64,000 nt of DNA from Sialis fuliginosa (lineage: Eukaryota > Arthropoda > Insecta > Megaloptera > Sialidae), in assembly GCA_961205875.1 (NCBI GenBank), contig OY540810.1, positions 9,796,001-9,860,000 of the forward strand, given 5' to 3'. Each line of letters starts with the position of its first letter. The first letter of the stretch is position 1. Made by a program: the position numbers and the translations under genes. The notes under the pieces are model-generated. The model made no database searches. It was not told the origin of the DNA and saw nothing but the letters and a program-made list of their open reading frames with translations. Below, piece by piece: positions 21,636 through 33,446 of the stretch.

Positions 21636-24000
21636 AATTTTATTTTTACTGTTGTTAATTTGTACATCCAGTTTCTATTTTAGAAAATATAAATTTGTAA
21701 TTAACAAATTGCAAGACAAGTAAAGCAATAGAGAGAACAAAAGTCCATAGATTGTGAACACAAATTGAAATATACATATAGGTTGAAGTAAATTAAATCT
21801 TGATCAGATCTCATACGGCGAATCGATTTATTCCATTGTCCAATATTAACAGGAATAAAAGAGGTCGAGGGAGAGGGGAAATGTTTACGAATGCAAATAG
21901 CAAATAAAGCGTAGAGAATGAGTCCCAGTGCGTGTCATTTGTTTCTGGGACAAAGTGACGCCGTCGCGATCTACTCCCCGGGGACCTGGTGATCGATTCC
22001 CTGGGGATGAGGACGTGACCACTCTCCGGTACCCGGATGAAATGTAGGACTTGTAGCACCTCTTACGGAAAGGACTCGATGTGTGTTTTTTGTGATGTTC
22101 GCGTGCGTCTGTGCTCGACGTCGAATATTTATTCTATATTTGAATGGGTGCGGGACTGTTTGTATGTATATGTGTGTTTGTGCCTTTAATATTGTAGTAA
22201 CGATTTAGGATGTTTGGTAAAATGAGTTAGGTGAATTTAGATTGTTTGAATAATATTATTATAAAGCCATATTTAAGCTCTTAAAAAAACTTAATTTTTT
22301 TTATGTATTTCTTAAAATTTGGCTAGGGCAGTGAAATGCTTGAATGAAACTGAGTATAAGAACTGAAGAAATTGTTAGTTTTATCGATAAAGAGAAAAAA
22401 ACTAGTTTTGAAAAATTATTCGGTTTTCCTATATTTTTAATTTCTTGCTAAGTAAGTATTGTAAATCCGTTTTTTTCGAATTCGAGATTTTGATGGAAAT
22501 ATCAATTTTTACTTTCCATGAATTTATTTTGATTATTTTCGCTATGATGTCTGTCTATCTGCCGGTTTGTCAGTCTGTCTGTAGACGCTGTATCATCTGG
22601 GAATAAAATCTCATCTTTACAGGATACGGATCGATGTTTAGTCTTGTCAATTTTTCGAATTATTTAAAAATTTTCTTAAGACGCACCTGATTATTGTTTC
22701 GTATATTTTAATTTTTTTAGCAATTTCAATCTAAATCTAAATTTATGCAAACGTCAAAATGACATTTAATTGTAAGAAAATATTTTACAACAAAACATTG
22801 TAGACCTAACATACATTATAGGAAATTGAATGCTCTACAAAAAAAGATTCTGTACAATTTTCAGGAAACGTGTCGTTCTTGAGATATCTTGAAAAATAAA
22901 TATTTTGGGATATCACACTGTCCCGTGGCACCGATGGCAACTTTTTTATACATCATTATACAGTTATACTAATTATATATGTACATAAGTACTATTTTTT
23001 ATTATTTAGTGTTCTAAAGAAGTATAACTTTTTTTTTTGGCATGTCAATGGAATCGGTTACCTATAATAATAATAATAATAAAATGTAAAGTAATTGTAG
23101 TAATGCTTGGTATGTTTTACTGAAGCAACCGATGTTTATTCCTAATAAACATATATTGTGTGTATCATAATATATTAATAATGGTACCTATTATACTCAT
23201 ATGAGAAACCAATAGATTAATCTGGTAATATTTCAATATCGACTTTAAACGTATTACATACATCCTACATTGCGCCATTTAATTGGATAAATGGTGTTGT
23301 TATTATCAACACAAGGGCGTAATAACATCAGTACACATATCGCAACGCAGAACAAACTAATTAGTAATGATGAAAGTAAACCAATAATGTAACGTATCCA
23401 ATTCCATCTGTCTATATGTACATTTCTATCACTACTTCAGAATACCTGTACATGGAAGTGTCTTTCGTGAGTTGACAAAGGACCAATTTGAGTACCGCAA
23501 ATTGTATTATGTTACTACTCAACCCCCTGCCATTTTCCTTGGACGTACTCGATTGTATCGATTCCAACCTCAATTCACCACTCGATTGTCGATTGATGGA
23601 CGTTCCCCCTCTTACATCGTTAGGACGACTGCATGGGCGCACGCTTGATTTTTCGAGGAGAGGTGATAATTATACATATTGCAACGAATATCTTCAGAAA
23701 GTGAATGCAGGTGTACCGAAATTCGCGCCGAATTCTTTATAGGTTGATGTATCTCATTTTAATAAATACTTTTTGCCTTTATTTTTTTAAGAAAAGGGCA
23801 TTTTTAGCAAAAAAGTGATTACAAAAAAAAAAAAAAAACTCAACTGCTCAAAGCAAAATGATTATGTATTTATGTTTGTATGTATGTGACTTCCTTTGCG
23901 CCATTCTGCAGCCTAAACGGCTGAACTAATTTTCATTAAACAAATGTCAAACGATTTCTTGTAATCCCGGGTGTGCTATAAGATATATAAAAAACTGAAA
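21636..24000. other. Two GC-rich islands of unknown nature
   Basis: 21925-22080 is strongly GC-rich: frames on both strands are open, including a + frame that ends TLRYPDEM-stop at about 22046 after a possible acceptor at 21928, and a minus frame of 82 codons. 23480-23745 is open on both strands (84 codons +, 76 codons -). Neither shows a domain I recognise, and both strands read equally well, so I do not call genes. A short A run (23824-23839) and a TAA/AAT microsatellite (23066-23083) lie here. Confidence 0.35.
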
Positions 24001-24330
24001 CCACTGCCACTTTTTAAATATTAAATTTTTAGACAAGGAAAGAAAAAGGACTTGTAGAACATTGCCTAGCGTTGTTACCACATCGGTCCACGAGTCATTG
24101 GTGTATCATTCGGATTTTAAAATTTAATCAATTGTTTTAATAGAGAAACGTCTGTTTGCAACCATAATCTCTCTTACAGAACCAATCTAATTGTAATTTA
24201 AAGCTTATTTGCATATTATAAATTTTCGACTGACGCCTTTGATATATTTTCATGGAAACGATATATGATACAAGATGGCCGCCGTAAGTTTTGGTGACAG
24301 TTTTGTTTACGGACTAGTATTGGTTGTTAT
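24001..24330 (-). repeat. Interspersed repeat family R2, copy 1
   Basis: Shares 'ttgtaatttaaagc(t/a)tatttgcatattataa', 'gacgcct', 'gagaaacgtct' and a 'gttgttaccacat...gtccacgagtcattgg'-type end with 37240-37500 and 47090-47420, both in the opposite orientation. It also shares 'ggttgttatgtatccatag' with 36880-36905. Confidence 0.7.
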
Positions 24331-24780
24331 GTATCCATAGTCTTTCCTAATCTAAGACTCTAAGACCAGGGTTATTATAGTTTAATAACCGTTTTGATCT
24401 AAGACTTAATTAATGGCATTATTAATTCCTATTATCATTGAAACAAATACAAATTCAAACTGTCGGTATATTATTCAATTTTAATATTATATTATTCGAA
24501 AACTAACATTTATAATGAAAAGGTGAGTTTTTTTGTATTTGATTTCAAAATTTAATTTCAAAACATATAATTATACTTGTGTTTCGGCTTAATCCGAATA
24601 TTCGCAAATATTATAGCGTAGACTTGGCTGATCTATCATCTGTGATTTATGTGTTTAATTAAGCGCGTACAGTCTTTTAGTTATTTTAAAAAATATGAAG
24701 TTTTTTTAATTGTTTGTATATAGGTGAGGATTTCAATAAATCACTAAAAAGTTAAAAATAAAATAAATAATTTTTAAAAA

Positions 24781-24980
24781 TTAAAAATCCGACTGCACAG
24801 AAAGGAGTAGAACTAAAATGAATTCAACAAGATTACCTAAATTATAAATTAATTTTAAATTTGCTTACTTTTTATACATATTATGACTGAATCAAAATCA
24901 TTACTTACACTTTATAATTAAGGTAATCTTGTTTAATTCATTTTAGTTCAAATTCTTTTTTTGTGCAGTCGGGTTTTTAA
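24781..24980. mobile_element. 200-bp foldback MITE
   Basis: Long terminal inverted repeats of about 70 bp: TTAAAAATCCGACTGCACAG... at the left and the inverse ...TGTGCAGTCGGGTTTTTAA at the right, with 'aactaaaatgaatt(c/a)aacaag' paired inside. Short AT-rich centre, no ORF. Confidence 0.8.
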
Positions 24981-25404
24981 TTTTTTTAAATTATTATTTT
25001 TTTACAAAAGTGATATTGTAGCAACCTGTAATTTACGAAATTCACTAGATACTATTTCCTGCCTTTGTCTACACTTCTCCTGTCTCATTTGTGTTCGCAT
25101 ATGATGCCTGATGTGTTAACAGACCACGTATGCATTTACATTTTTGCGTGACATATCGTTATAAATCCACACGTGGTATTGTCAAAAAGGACAAACTCCA
25201 ATTTACATATTATGCTGGATAAAACACAACACTGTCGAAGAGATGTTTCACTCTAATGATGCGACTTGGGATGTCACAAATACTAGGCTCAATTGTGCGT
25301 TAAGAACAATGATATGTTGACATTATTTTTCTAGTCAGAAAAAATTCCGAAAATTTCCGAAACCTAATTTTTATTATGGGTATTTATCATATTTATAATA
25401 TACT
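24981..25404. other. No gene seen
   Basis: AT-rich sequence between repeats, nothing recognisable. Confidence 0.4.
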
Positions 25405-25545
25405 AGCGCATTGGACCCGGTGTTACCGGTAGATATAAATTCAATCTGTAATAAATCTATTCAACATTGTTTTCACCCAAGGTTATTAAAACGTAATGAA
25501 ATCTGTTCAGTAGTTACTGAGACAATCATGCACAGGCATTCAGAT
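25405..25545 (-). repeat. Helitron-like 3' fragment ending 'ggtccaatgcgctagt' (inverted)
   Basis: 'actagcgcattggacccggt' is the inverted terminus of a family also found at 26318-26562, 49087-49505 (split), 50810-51092 and 62350-62641. All carry 'ttaatccg/cggattt', 'agttagcgata' and 'acaatgttt' phrases. Confidence 0.6.
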
Positions 25546-25857
25546 GCAAAAGTATGTCTGTTTCTCTGTCTGTTTGTTACCTTTTCACAGCTAAACCGCT
25601 GGACTGATCTTTATGAAATTTGGCATGGAGATAGCTTGCATCCTGAGGAAGGATATAGGCTAAAAATTTATTAGATAAGAAAATGATTATGTGAAAATAT
25701 GTACGCACGACCTTTTCTATCGATTATCATAAAAGAAATCTATAGAACCTAACCTTCTTTTTCTTAATGGGTTTTATGTCAAGTGGATTTTCTCCTTTTC
25801 TAACAGCTCCTACTTAACCTAAATTCATCGCAAACAATGTTGCAAGTAACAGCTAGT
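25546..25857 (+). repeat. Second Helitron-like fragment ending CAGCTAGT
   Basis: Contains 'aaaccgctggactgat', 'gaaatttggcatggagatag' and 'cctgaggaaggatatagg', and ends aacagctagt (25848-25857). This is a common non-autonomous insect repeat type. It abuts the inverted fragment before it. The open frame at 25411-25674 spans both and is not a gene. Confidence 0.55.
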
Positions 25858-26317
25858 ACAACAAAATGTACGATTTGGTTTAGGTAGATCCATAAAATGA
25901 TTTACGATATCAAATAAAACTGCATACATTCTAATATTTGCAATCCCATTATGAAATATCGAAGTAGATTAACAAAAAGTATAAGTCAATAAGCAAATGC
26001 ATTAAATACATCATGCAACATTTATCTAACATACGTATTTTGTTTCATGTATACCAGCGAGTCATAATATAATGTACTTCTAGATTGTACCAGCTACTAC
26101 TGTATACGAACTATAAATTATATTATATTCTCGTATACCTATACGTACCTACATATGCTAATCGATTTGTACATTATATATAATTACTGCGAATGCTCAT
26201 TTCATTGTCTTTCATTAATGCTGATGGATGATATAAAATATTGTATGTTATTTGTGAGAGAAAACATATTAGAAAATTATATTTCCGAGTGCAAAATAAT
26301 TATTGTTCTACAACTGA
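25858..26317. other. No gene seen
   Basis: AT-rich; nothing recognisable. Confidence 0.4.
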
Positions 26318-26562
26318 TTGAATAAAACAAAGTATATCTCGCTGCATCTGTCTGTCTGTATGTGCATGATTTTCTCAGTAACTACTGAATGGATTTCGTT
26401 CCGGTTTTCACTTATGAATAGATTGTTTCACGAGGAAAGTTTTGTGAATATTTTATGTCAATTTCATGAAGTAATAAAAAAAGAACAATTTTTGCGTGCA
26501 CTGAGTAAATTGTTAGCGATAAGTGAAAACAATGTTTAAAACACCGGGTCCAATTTGCTAGT
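26318..26562 (+). repeat. Helitron-like fragment ending 'gggtccaatttgctagt'
   Basis: Begins with ctgtctgtctg-type sequence, then 'actactgaatggatttcgtt', 'cacttatgaatagattgttt', 'ttagcgataagtgaaaacaa' and the end 'ccgggtccaatttgctagt'. Same family as 25405, 50810 and 62350. Confidence 0.65.
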
Positions 26563-27759
26563 ATATGCATAAAATCAAGACTGATACTGTAATCATTTTT
26601 CTTTATTCAAACAATGGCTTTATTTGTCACGCGTTCAAAATGAGCGTCATTAAAATAAAATAACTAAGATTATATATGTACATCACCAATATGATATGAA
26701 AAATGGCTGAAAGATTATAGCAAATGAGAGATTTTCAAATATAAAAATTCATAACATCTACATAAAAATGTATTTTAAAACTTACAGTAGAAGAATTGCC
26801 TCATATATCATCCACTATCCTATTATTGCATCTCGCTCCAGTTTTATCAGCTTGTATGTGCTGCATTCTACCGGTGATTCTGCCAACTACATATTAATAT
26901 TCGAGGTAGCAATTGATATATGTAATTTAAAAACATACTTATTTTTCTACTATTTGTTTATAGGAATTATATTCCGAATTTTACTTAAATAATTCGTCTT
27001 CTAGGTATTTACAATGTCTAGAAGACATTGTGACACTAGCATTTATACTGCTCTACTAATTGTAAGCACAAATATGGTATCTGCATTTAAATAAAAGTAA
27101 GTAAACTATAATTATGCCTAGTAAAGTATAGTTACGTGAAAATTTTTTTTTCAATTTATTTTATTTTAGCAAAAAAAAAACGAAATGCTAAAAAAATTTC
27201 TTGAATAATTTTCCAAGTTTCATTAGACCAAAAAAACATTTTTGTACTTTTTCTCTAAAATTGATGATTTCTTGAATGTTCAAAATCTCCAAATTATTTT
27301 GTTAGATATCTTATTAAAATTAGGTCATTCAAAAAAAACTTTTCAATGAAAGATTCGTGTTTTTTCTTTTAGAATAAGATTACTAAATAAAACCTACAAG
27401 TTCATATTTAAAAAAATGATGTTGTCCTTCAAAATCCTTGAAGGCCACGTTAAAATAAATAAATATCCATATTCGATGACCCCCTCATAACCAAACATTT
27501 TTTTCAAATATGCGATGGTTCTCAGATAATTATCTGTAACATTTTAAATGCACCACCCTGTATACCGAAGGCCATTTAATAAAAGATTTTATTTACATTC
27601 TTTTGTTTAGTCTATTCATAGTATTTGCGTATTTATTCGAGAAATACGTTAAAATGAATGGTACTCTTAATTTAATGATACTGAGCAAAACTGATACACT
27701 TCAAACTTTCACATCGTTTTCCTGTGCAATCAATTCATCTATATATATCGAGGGTGATT
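26563..27759. other. No gene seen
   Basis: AT-rich. A small palindrome CAATGTCT-AGA-AGACATTG lies at about 27012-27032. Open frames at 26768-26992 and 27603-27797 have no supporting features. Confidence 0.4.
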
Positions 27760-28140
27760 CAATAATTATCTGCAATGCAGCTATAAACTTTATTTAAAAA
27801 AATATAAAACTTATAGAAACATTTTCCAATGTTTTTCAACGTACATGTTGCATCGTTGCAGATGTTTCTTTTTGTTCCCGGAAAAAAAAAACAAAACATT
27901 TTTTTCGAGCAGCGAGCCACGCTTTCTTCAATTCTTAGTCCGAGGTGAATCAACACCATTAATGTCTTTTTGAGTGTACAAAACACATGATAGTCTGAAG
28001 GGACGAGATCGGGACTATACTAAGGGCGAATCGATCAATACCTCAAACTTGAGTTTCTGGGGCTTGCAACAACATAATGCTTTTTGACGGATATTTCGGC
28101 GTTTGCTTCGAATTGCACTGTAACGAATTCACGATCACTA
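27760..28140 (-). pseudogene. Mariner-type transposase relic (C-terminal part)
   Basis: On the minus strand a frame gives KLKFEVL, then after a frameshift YSPDLVPSDYHVFCTLKKTL. This matches the conserved block around the third catalytic Asp of mariner transposases (family form FEVL..PPYSPDLAPSDYHLF..L). Further downstream 'LKNIGKCFYKF' resembles the C-terminal W-K-C/V segment. Frameshifts and stops break it; the N-terminal part and terminal repeats are not visible. It is a dead copy. Confidence 0.75.
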
Positions 28141-28162
28141 TTTACTCTCCTTATGTTCCAGT

Positions 28163-28364
28163 CAGGGGTTATTTTAGTGTGTAGTTGTAGCTTATTTCTG
28201 TACCTTCTTCAAAAAATGAAAACTGCAGTTATAAAACCTAATTTGTGTAGTTGAAAAATTGTAAATAGAAAGAGCAAAAAAAGTCACTATAATTTGTAAG
28301 AGATAAATATACAATGTGTAAAAAGGTATATGCAGTTGAAAAAATTTTCTTAAAATAACCTTTG
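28163..28364 (+). mobile_element. hAT-type MITE, copy 1
   Basis: 202 bp. Ends CAGGGGTTATTTTAG... and the inverse ...TAAAATAACCTTTG. The flanks are GTTCCAGT on both sides, a perfect 8-bp target duplication as in hAT elements. No ORF. Sister copy at 47706-47926. Confidence 0.92.
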
Positions 28365-28823
28365 GTTCCAGTATTGGGCATTGTGAGTACTAAAAACCTG
28401 TAAATATCAATGCCTATGCACATTTGCACATATTGCTGGTCACACAATTGAAACTCAAAATTGAAATATTGAGTCGCCTTTAGTATAGTTCTGATTTTAC
28501 TCCTTCAGATTATTGCGTGCTTGGTTCACTCAAGGATACATTAAAGAATCTAGAATACATATACTGCCCAGCCAAAAATGTTTTTTCTGAGGGCAAAACT
28601 AAGTTTTGTAACGATGTGTGTTAAAAAGCAAGAAGACTAGGAATATTGAAAAGTTATGTTATTTTTAATTTTTCTTTTTATTGAAATAAAATGTATAGCT
28701 ACATTGCCGATAGTTATTGACGCATTATCAATATTTCAAAAATTAGAATTGAATACAGGTGTTTAATTGGAACTTCTAATAATTTATTTGCCATTATAGA
28801 CGTTGCTTTAAGGCAAAATTATA
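28365..28823. other. No gene seen
   Basis: AT-rich between two MITEs; nothing recognisable. Confidence 0.4.
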
Positions 28824-29359
28824 AGGTACTGGCACCGGTCTTGAATGCTTTAAGAACAAGTTATACTATTTTTTGGGATTGATGTGATTTTTTTGTAATT
28901 CCATGAACTCATGTTACTAATAAAACATTAATTACATTAGTAAATCAATTTAATTATCAAAGTCCACAAATATAGGTTTTAAAAAATTATATCCTTTTAT
29001 TTTGTATATAATTTTTTCTCCAGTAACGAATAAAGTAACACCAGTTATGGATACTTGCTAATGATAACCAAATGATAAGTATTGTGACACAAAAATTATA
29101 AAATAAAGAATTGTAAAATTTGAAAAACTATAAATCAGGTACTATGATAATATAATAATTATTAGAGTAGTTTAAATGTTTATCATGTCGACACCTATTG
29201 GCCGATTGTCATCAAATTAAGCTGTTTAACAGTTAAGTGTCTATAGATTATGATTCAGTAATGACAGTAATCAAATATCAACAATTATTTCTAATTTAGT
29301 ATGTTTAATTAAACAAGCATCCAACACTGGGATATTGTCCAATACTGTTGCCAGTACCA
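28824..29359 (+). mobile_element. TA-flanked MITE, copy C
   Basis: Begins AGGTACTGGCACCGGTCTTG and ends ...TTGCCAGTACCA. TA lies on both sides (28822-28823, 29360-29361). Internal sequence matches copy A throughout ('gaactcatgttactaata', 'cctattggccgattgtcatc'). Confidence 0.88.
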
Positions 29360-30404
29360 TATGATCAGTAATTTAAATTAAACGTTATATAAAATATGGT
29401 AAAAAATCGGTCTTAATGAAATGAGAAACTATTAACTTTAGCAACGTTGAACAATATAGAAAAGTTTAGAATAAACAATATTAAAACATTGTATTACAAA
29501 AACCGTAACAAGTTTCCCAGTGACATCGTTTAACCAGTTATAATTACAAGCGAGTCTGCGTTAAATAGTCTTTCAAGAACTTCCGAGACGCAAATTGTTA
29601 TTTTATGTTATTAATAGTCGGTCGTTAATTTAATTGCTGATTTTGCTGCAGCACCGCGCCGTGCTCGATGCAGATACAAATAAGTAAATGGATTGTGTAC
29701 AGTAGGCACTCGCGGAATAAGTATTCTTGATTGCGTGGCTTTAATTTGTTCTGACATCAGTGGTGTGTCTAAAAATTAAAATTACTTTCTATAAATTATT
29801 GTGCACACTTCGATCTCTAGATGTACATAAATACATTTATTGAAAAGCAATAACACTTGTGTAGAGGAGAGTGGCTATATAAGAGCCATGTTTTTAAGAT
29901 GCCGTCTCATATTCCAAGTAGCTGAATATAATAGATTAACGTGTAAAAATATTTGTATATTATAGTAACACTAAAAGGGCATTACCCATAGACATTTGAC
30001 ATTTATCTTTAAAATGGCTTGTCTGTAGTGAGAGGTGAAAAATAATAAGAACAAAAAGTAAGTTTTTAAATTAAACTTCCATGTTTTTTGCATTTATTCG
30101 TGATAAGTTTTAGGAAAAACTATTGGGAGCGTTCACGTCTGACCAAAAAACAGAACAACGAACTTTGATTGGTTGATTTGTAGAATTTCTGGTGGAATGA
30201 ACCAGAAATTAAAAGAATGTCACTTTTTAAGCGTGTAAGGAAGTGAGAAAGAAGTAACCAGAAAGAGAGAAACTAGTGACCAATATTGTTATTTAACCTT
30301 ATAATTAAGTGTTAACGAGTAAATATATATTTTTGCTCAAAACTTTTGCCCCCACTTATATAAATACAAAAAAAATACAAGTGTAATTTAATCTTGGTCT
30401 CTAG
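29360..30404. other. No gene seen; possible conserved non-coding patch
   Basis: 29570-29760 is GC-richer than its surroundings (with 'ctgcagcaccgcgccgtgct') but has no long frame. The rest is AT-rich. Confidence 0.35.
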
Positions 30405-30480
30405 GTGTAAACCGCGTCGTTATTTCGGACAACCTCGTTCCACAATGAGGTGAACATCTTCAGGGATATATAAACTAAAT
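30405..30480 (-). other. PLE-like CTGAAGA...GAAA motif
   Basis: Minus strand: CTGAAGA, then a long imperfect hairpin (CACCTC / GAGGTTG), then GAAA and 'taacgacgcgg'. The core and stem II resemble PLE hammerheads. Stem III is weak and stem I does not pair, so I list it only as a possible relic. Confidence 0.3.
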
Positions 30481-31641
30481 AGATTTCCGAACTGTTGTCC
30501 TTGTTGTCGTATTCGTTCCGTGCGTAACGTTCTGGATGACCGGTAACTACGCCTTAGGTAGTGAGGGGTGTTACTTGGAATTTACAATTACAGCTGCAGC
30601 ACTATATTTTAGGTACGCCTAGGGCGCCTGAAACCCTTGCGCTGGTCCTGTTTACATAGGTACGATTTTTTAATTTTAAGGGTTTGTATGGAGATTCGAG
30701 GATCATTAGTATTGTTGACCAGGAAGTGTTCTAGATTCTTGGAAAATTTAATTAATCTTAAGATGATTTAAAGAGAATTTATGAATTGAATACATATTAG
30801 AGTTGGGCATGTCAGTTCATGACAGAGAGCGCTCCCTATAGTGTCAGTGGTCTTTAATGAATTTGTTTGTTCTTCTAGTTCTTTTAGTTCATAAAAAAAA
30901 TTTCCCGATTATACGATGACAATTTATGGATTTAGATATATTGGATTGTTGGATTTTCAATCTATAATTAAATTGTTTAATTAGTAAATTTGTACTACTA
31001 TGCAATTTTCAATTCGTTATTAATAGACAAGATCGATATTTTTAAATCATCATATTTTAATTTCATCCAATTTGACTGTCCCCTGATTAACAATGGTTTT
31101 GTGCCGGTTTTTTTCGTATTTCTATATTTAATTATAATTTTTAAGAAACAACAAGAGAAGAAATCTTGGTTGAATAAACTGTTATTGGATTTTATTGTTT
31201 CAATATTTATATATAATTTGAACTGAGAATAATTTTAGAACCATCTTGTCGAATCCTTCCTGAACACAATAACAATCAGTAAGATAGAGTGCAGTAGAAC
31301 GGAGGATGTAATTTTCATTATTGAATAACTCGTGATGCAATGCAGCTAGAATGCGAATCAATCAGCTTTGTGTCGTCAGAACCAAAACTGAGTCTCTACT
31401 CTTGAAACTATATAGTAAACATATAGTCCAAAGCTCTTACAAGGTGAATAGATGTGTTATAGAAATGTAATCGAATTATATTCAATAGAAACCTGTCGTA
31501 GTTCTTGTGGAAATTATGTCTTCAGAATTTCGGTTCACCGATTTTCTTAGTGCTTAAAATGTATGTTGAATTTTGGTTCCTTATATTTACTATACTAATG
31601 GCTGGGGCTTTGGTCACGTATTAGTTTTTTATAAACATTTA
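30481..31641. other. No gene seen
   Basis: GC-richer 30500-30660, then AT-rich. The open frame at 30990-31226 is AT-driven and without a domain. Confidence 0.4.
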
Positions 31642-31887
31642 AGGTACTGGCACCAGTCTTGGATCATACCCCAGTGTTAGAAACTTGTTTAATTAAATGT
31701 ACTTTAGTTGATATTTGATTACTGCCATTACTGAAACATAATATATAGACTATAGACACTAAACTGTAAAACAACTTAATTTAAACTAATTATTAGTGTA
31801 ATCTATTTATTAATTATTATTATAGCTTCTGCTTTATATGGTTTCAAATTTTACGACTCTTCATTTTATAACTTTTGTGTCGTAGTA
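31642..31887 (-). mobile_element. TA-flanked MITE, copy D (truncated)
   Basis: Starts AGGTACTGGCACCAGTCTTG with TA before it, and follows the inverted orientation of copy A for about 245 bp. It stops at 'cgtagta', where a pogo-like end begins. Confidence 0.8.
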
Positions 31888-31970
31888 CAGTGTACTCTCG
31901 ACTATCTGGGATAATGCTAGGGAAAACGGGCACGGATAATTGAAAAACATGGATAATCCGAACAATTTTT
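31888..31970 (+). mobile_element. pogo-like terminal repeat inserted in MITE copy D
   Basis: CAGTGTACTCTCGACTATC directly after TA, followed by 'ggcacggataattga' and 'catggataatccga'. This resembles terminal repeats of pogo/Tigger-type Tc1-mariner elements. I do not find the matching right end or a continuation of copy D, so both are truncated. Confidence 0.55.
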
Positions 31971-32890
31971 CACCCTTATAATAGTTAAATTTTGAAAATT
32001 CTATTATTTTTATTTTTCTTGAAATAACATACCTAATACTAGTAGAAAGACCCCAATATTATCTGAAAACTAAAAAATTGTAATTATAAAAATATAGCAG
32101 TCTATTCATTTAATATATGTTTAGTTAAATTATTTCTTTATTTGAATAAAGTGATCACAAGATTTACAATTTTCAAAACGAATTTCATATTAAAATAAAA
32201 ATAAATAAGTTAGCAACAAGCATAGTCAATTTCGACATTTTTCCTTCCTTTGAAGTGAAATGTTTCTTTATAATTTAATCAAACACTAAATTTAATAGTA
32301 TAATATATAGATACTATATCGTTTTCTGAATTTATAGACGGGTTTTTCGAAATATCTAATTGTTAACGTGTCAAAAATCATCCAAACGTTCTACAAAATA
32401 TTTTAAAGACAGATCATAATGACCTACATATATTAATAACATATTCAAAATGTAATTTTCGTAAAATCCTTTCTTACTGAATGCTTACGTCATACAAAGA
32501 AGAAATCGCTCAAATATCATATTTGTAGTTACAGGGGTTTGGGCTGGACGTTGATGAGTCAATCACTCGAGACTTTATAGATATATAATTGTTGCTTTCA
32601 ATTGTTTTAAATTGATATTTTTATGATCAATTTTATTAAATAATAAATTATTTACGAGCAGCTGCATAAAAGTGTCAATGACTGCTTAGCTAGAAAATTT
32701 AATGGGGAAGTTTATTGAGCGAGGGCAATTTAGAAAAATAAGATACAACATTGTACTATATCAAAATATTATAGGGTTACTATCGTCCAAAATTATTAGC
32801 AAGTATTGTAATTAAAATTAAAATTATATGTTTATGACTTTTTCCTATTACTATTGCAGTTAAATTATTATTTGTTAGCTTTTATCTATA
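31971..32890. other. No gene seen
   Basis: AT-rich; possibly the body of the pogo-like element, but no transposase frame remains. Confidence 0.4.
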
Positions 32891-33446
32891 AGGTACTGAC
32901 ACCAGTCTTGGATATGACCCCATTAATGGCTATTTTTTAATAAAATGTACTGAATTAGAAATATTTGTTGATTTTTGATTACTACGATTTCTGAATATTA
33001 ATCTATATACATTTAACTGTCTTACAGCGTGATTTGATGACAATCGGCCAATATATAGGTATCAAAATTTTAAACTAACTATTATAATATAATTTATTTA
33101 TTAATTATTATATTATCATAGCAACTGCTTCACATTGTTTAAAATTTGACAATTCTTTCTTTTATATTTTTTGTGTCGTAGTACTTATCATTTTGTAACC
33201 ATTACCAAGTGTCCATCAATGCTTGCTCATTACTGGTTTTACTTTATCCATTACTGGAGAAAACACAAACAAAATAAAAGGCTATAATTTAAAAAAAAAC
33301 TATATTTGCGGATTTTGGTAATTACATTGATTAAATAAAGAGTTACTTGTTTTATTAATATTATGAGTTCATGAGAATTACAAAAAAGAAGCCCGCCAAT
33401 CACGTAAACCTTGCTCTTATAGCGGCCATGACTAGCGCCAGTACCT
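32891..33446 (-). mobile_element. TA-flanked MITE, copy E
   Basis: Complete: AGGTACTGACACCAGTCTTG ... GCGCCAGTACCT with TA on both sides (32889-32890, 33447-33448). Orientation opposite to copy A. Confidence 0.88.

Noticed and set aside
23066-23083. Short tandem repeats considered as a CRISPR-like array
   Set aside because: Simple trinucleotide microsatellite in eukaryotic DNA; no spaced repeats.
24273-24290. ATGGCCGCC followed by GTAAGT, resembling a start codon and splice donor
   Set aside because: It lies inside repeat R2; the other copies have atggcagcc and atggcggtt at the same place, so it is repeat sequence.
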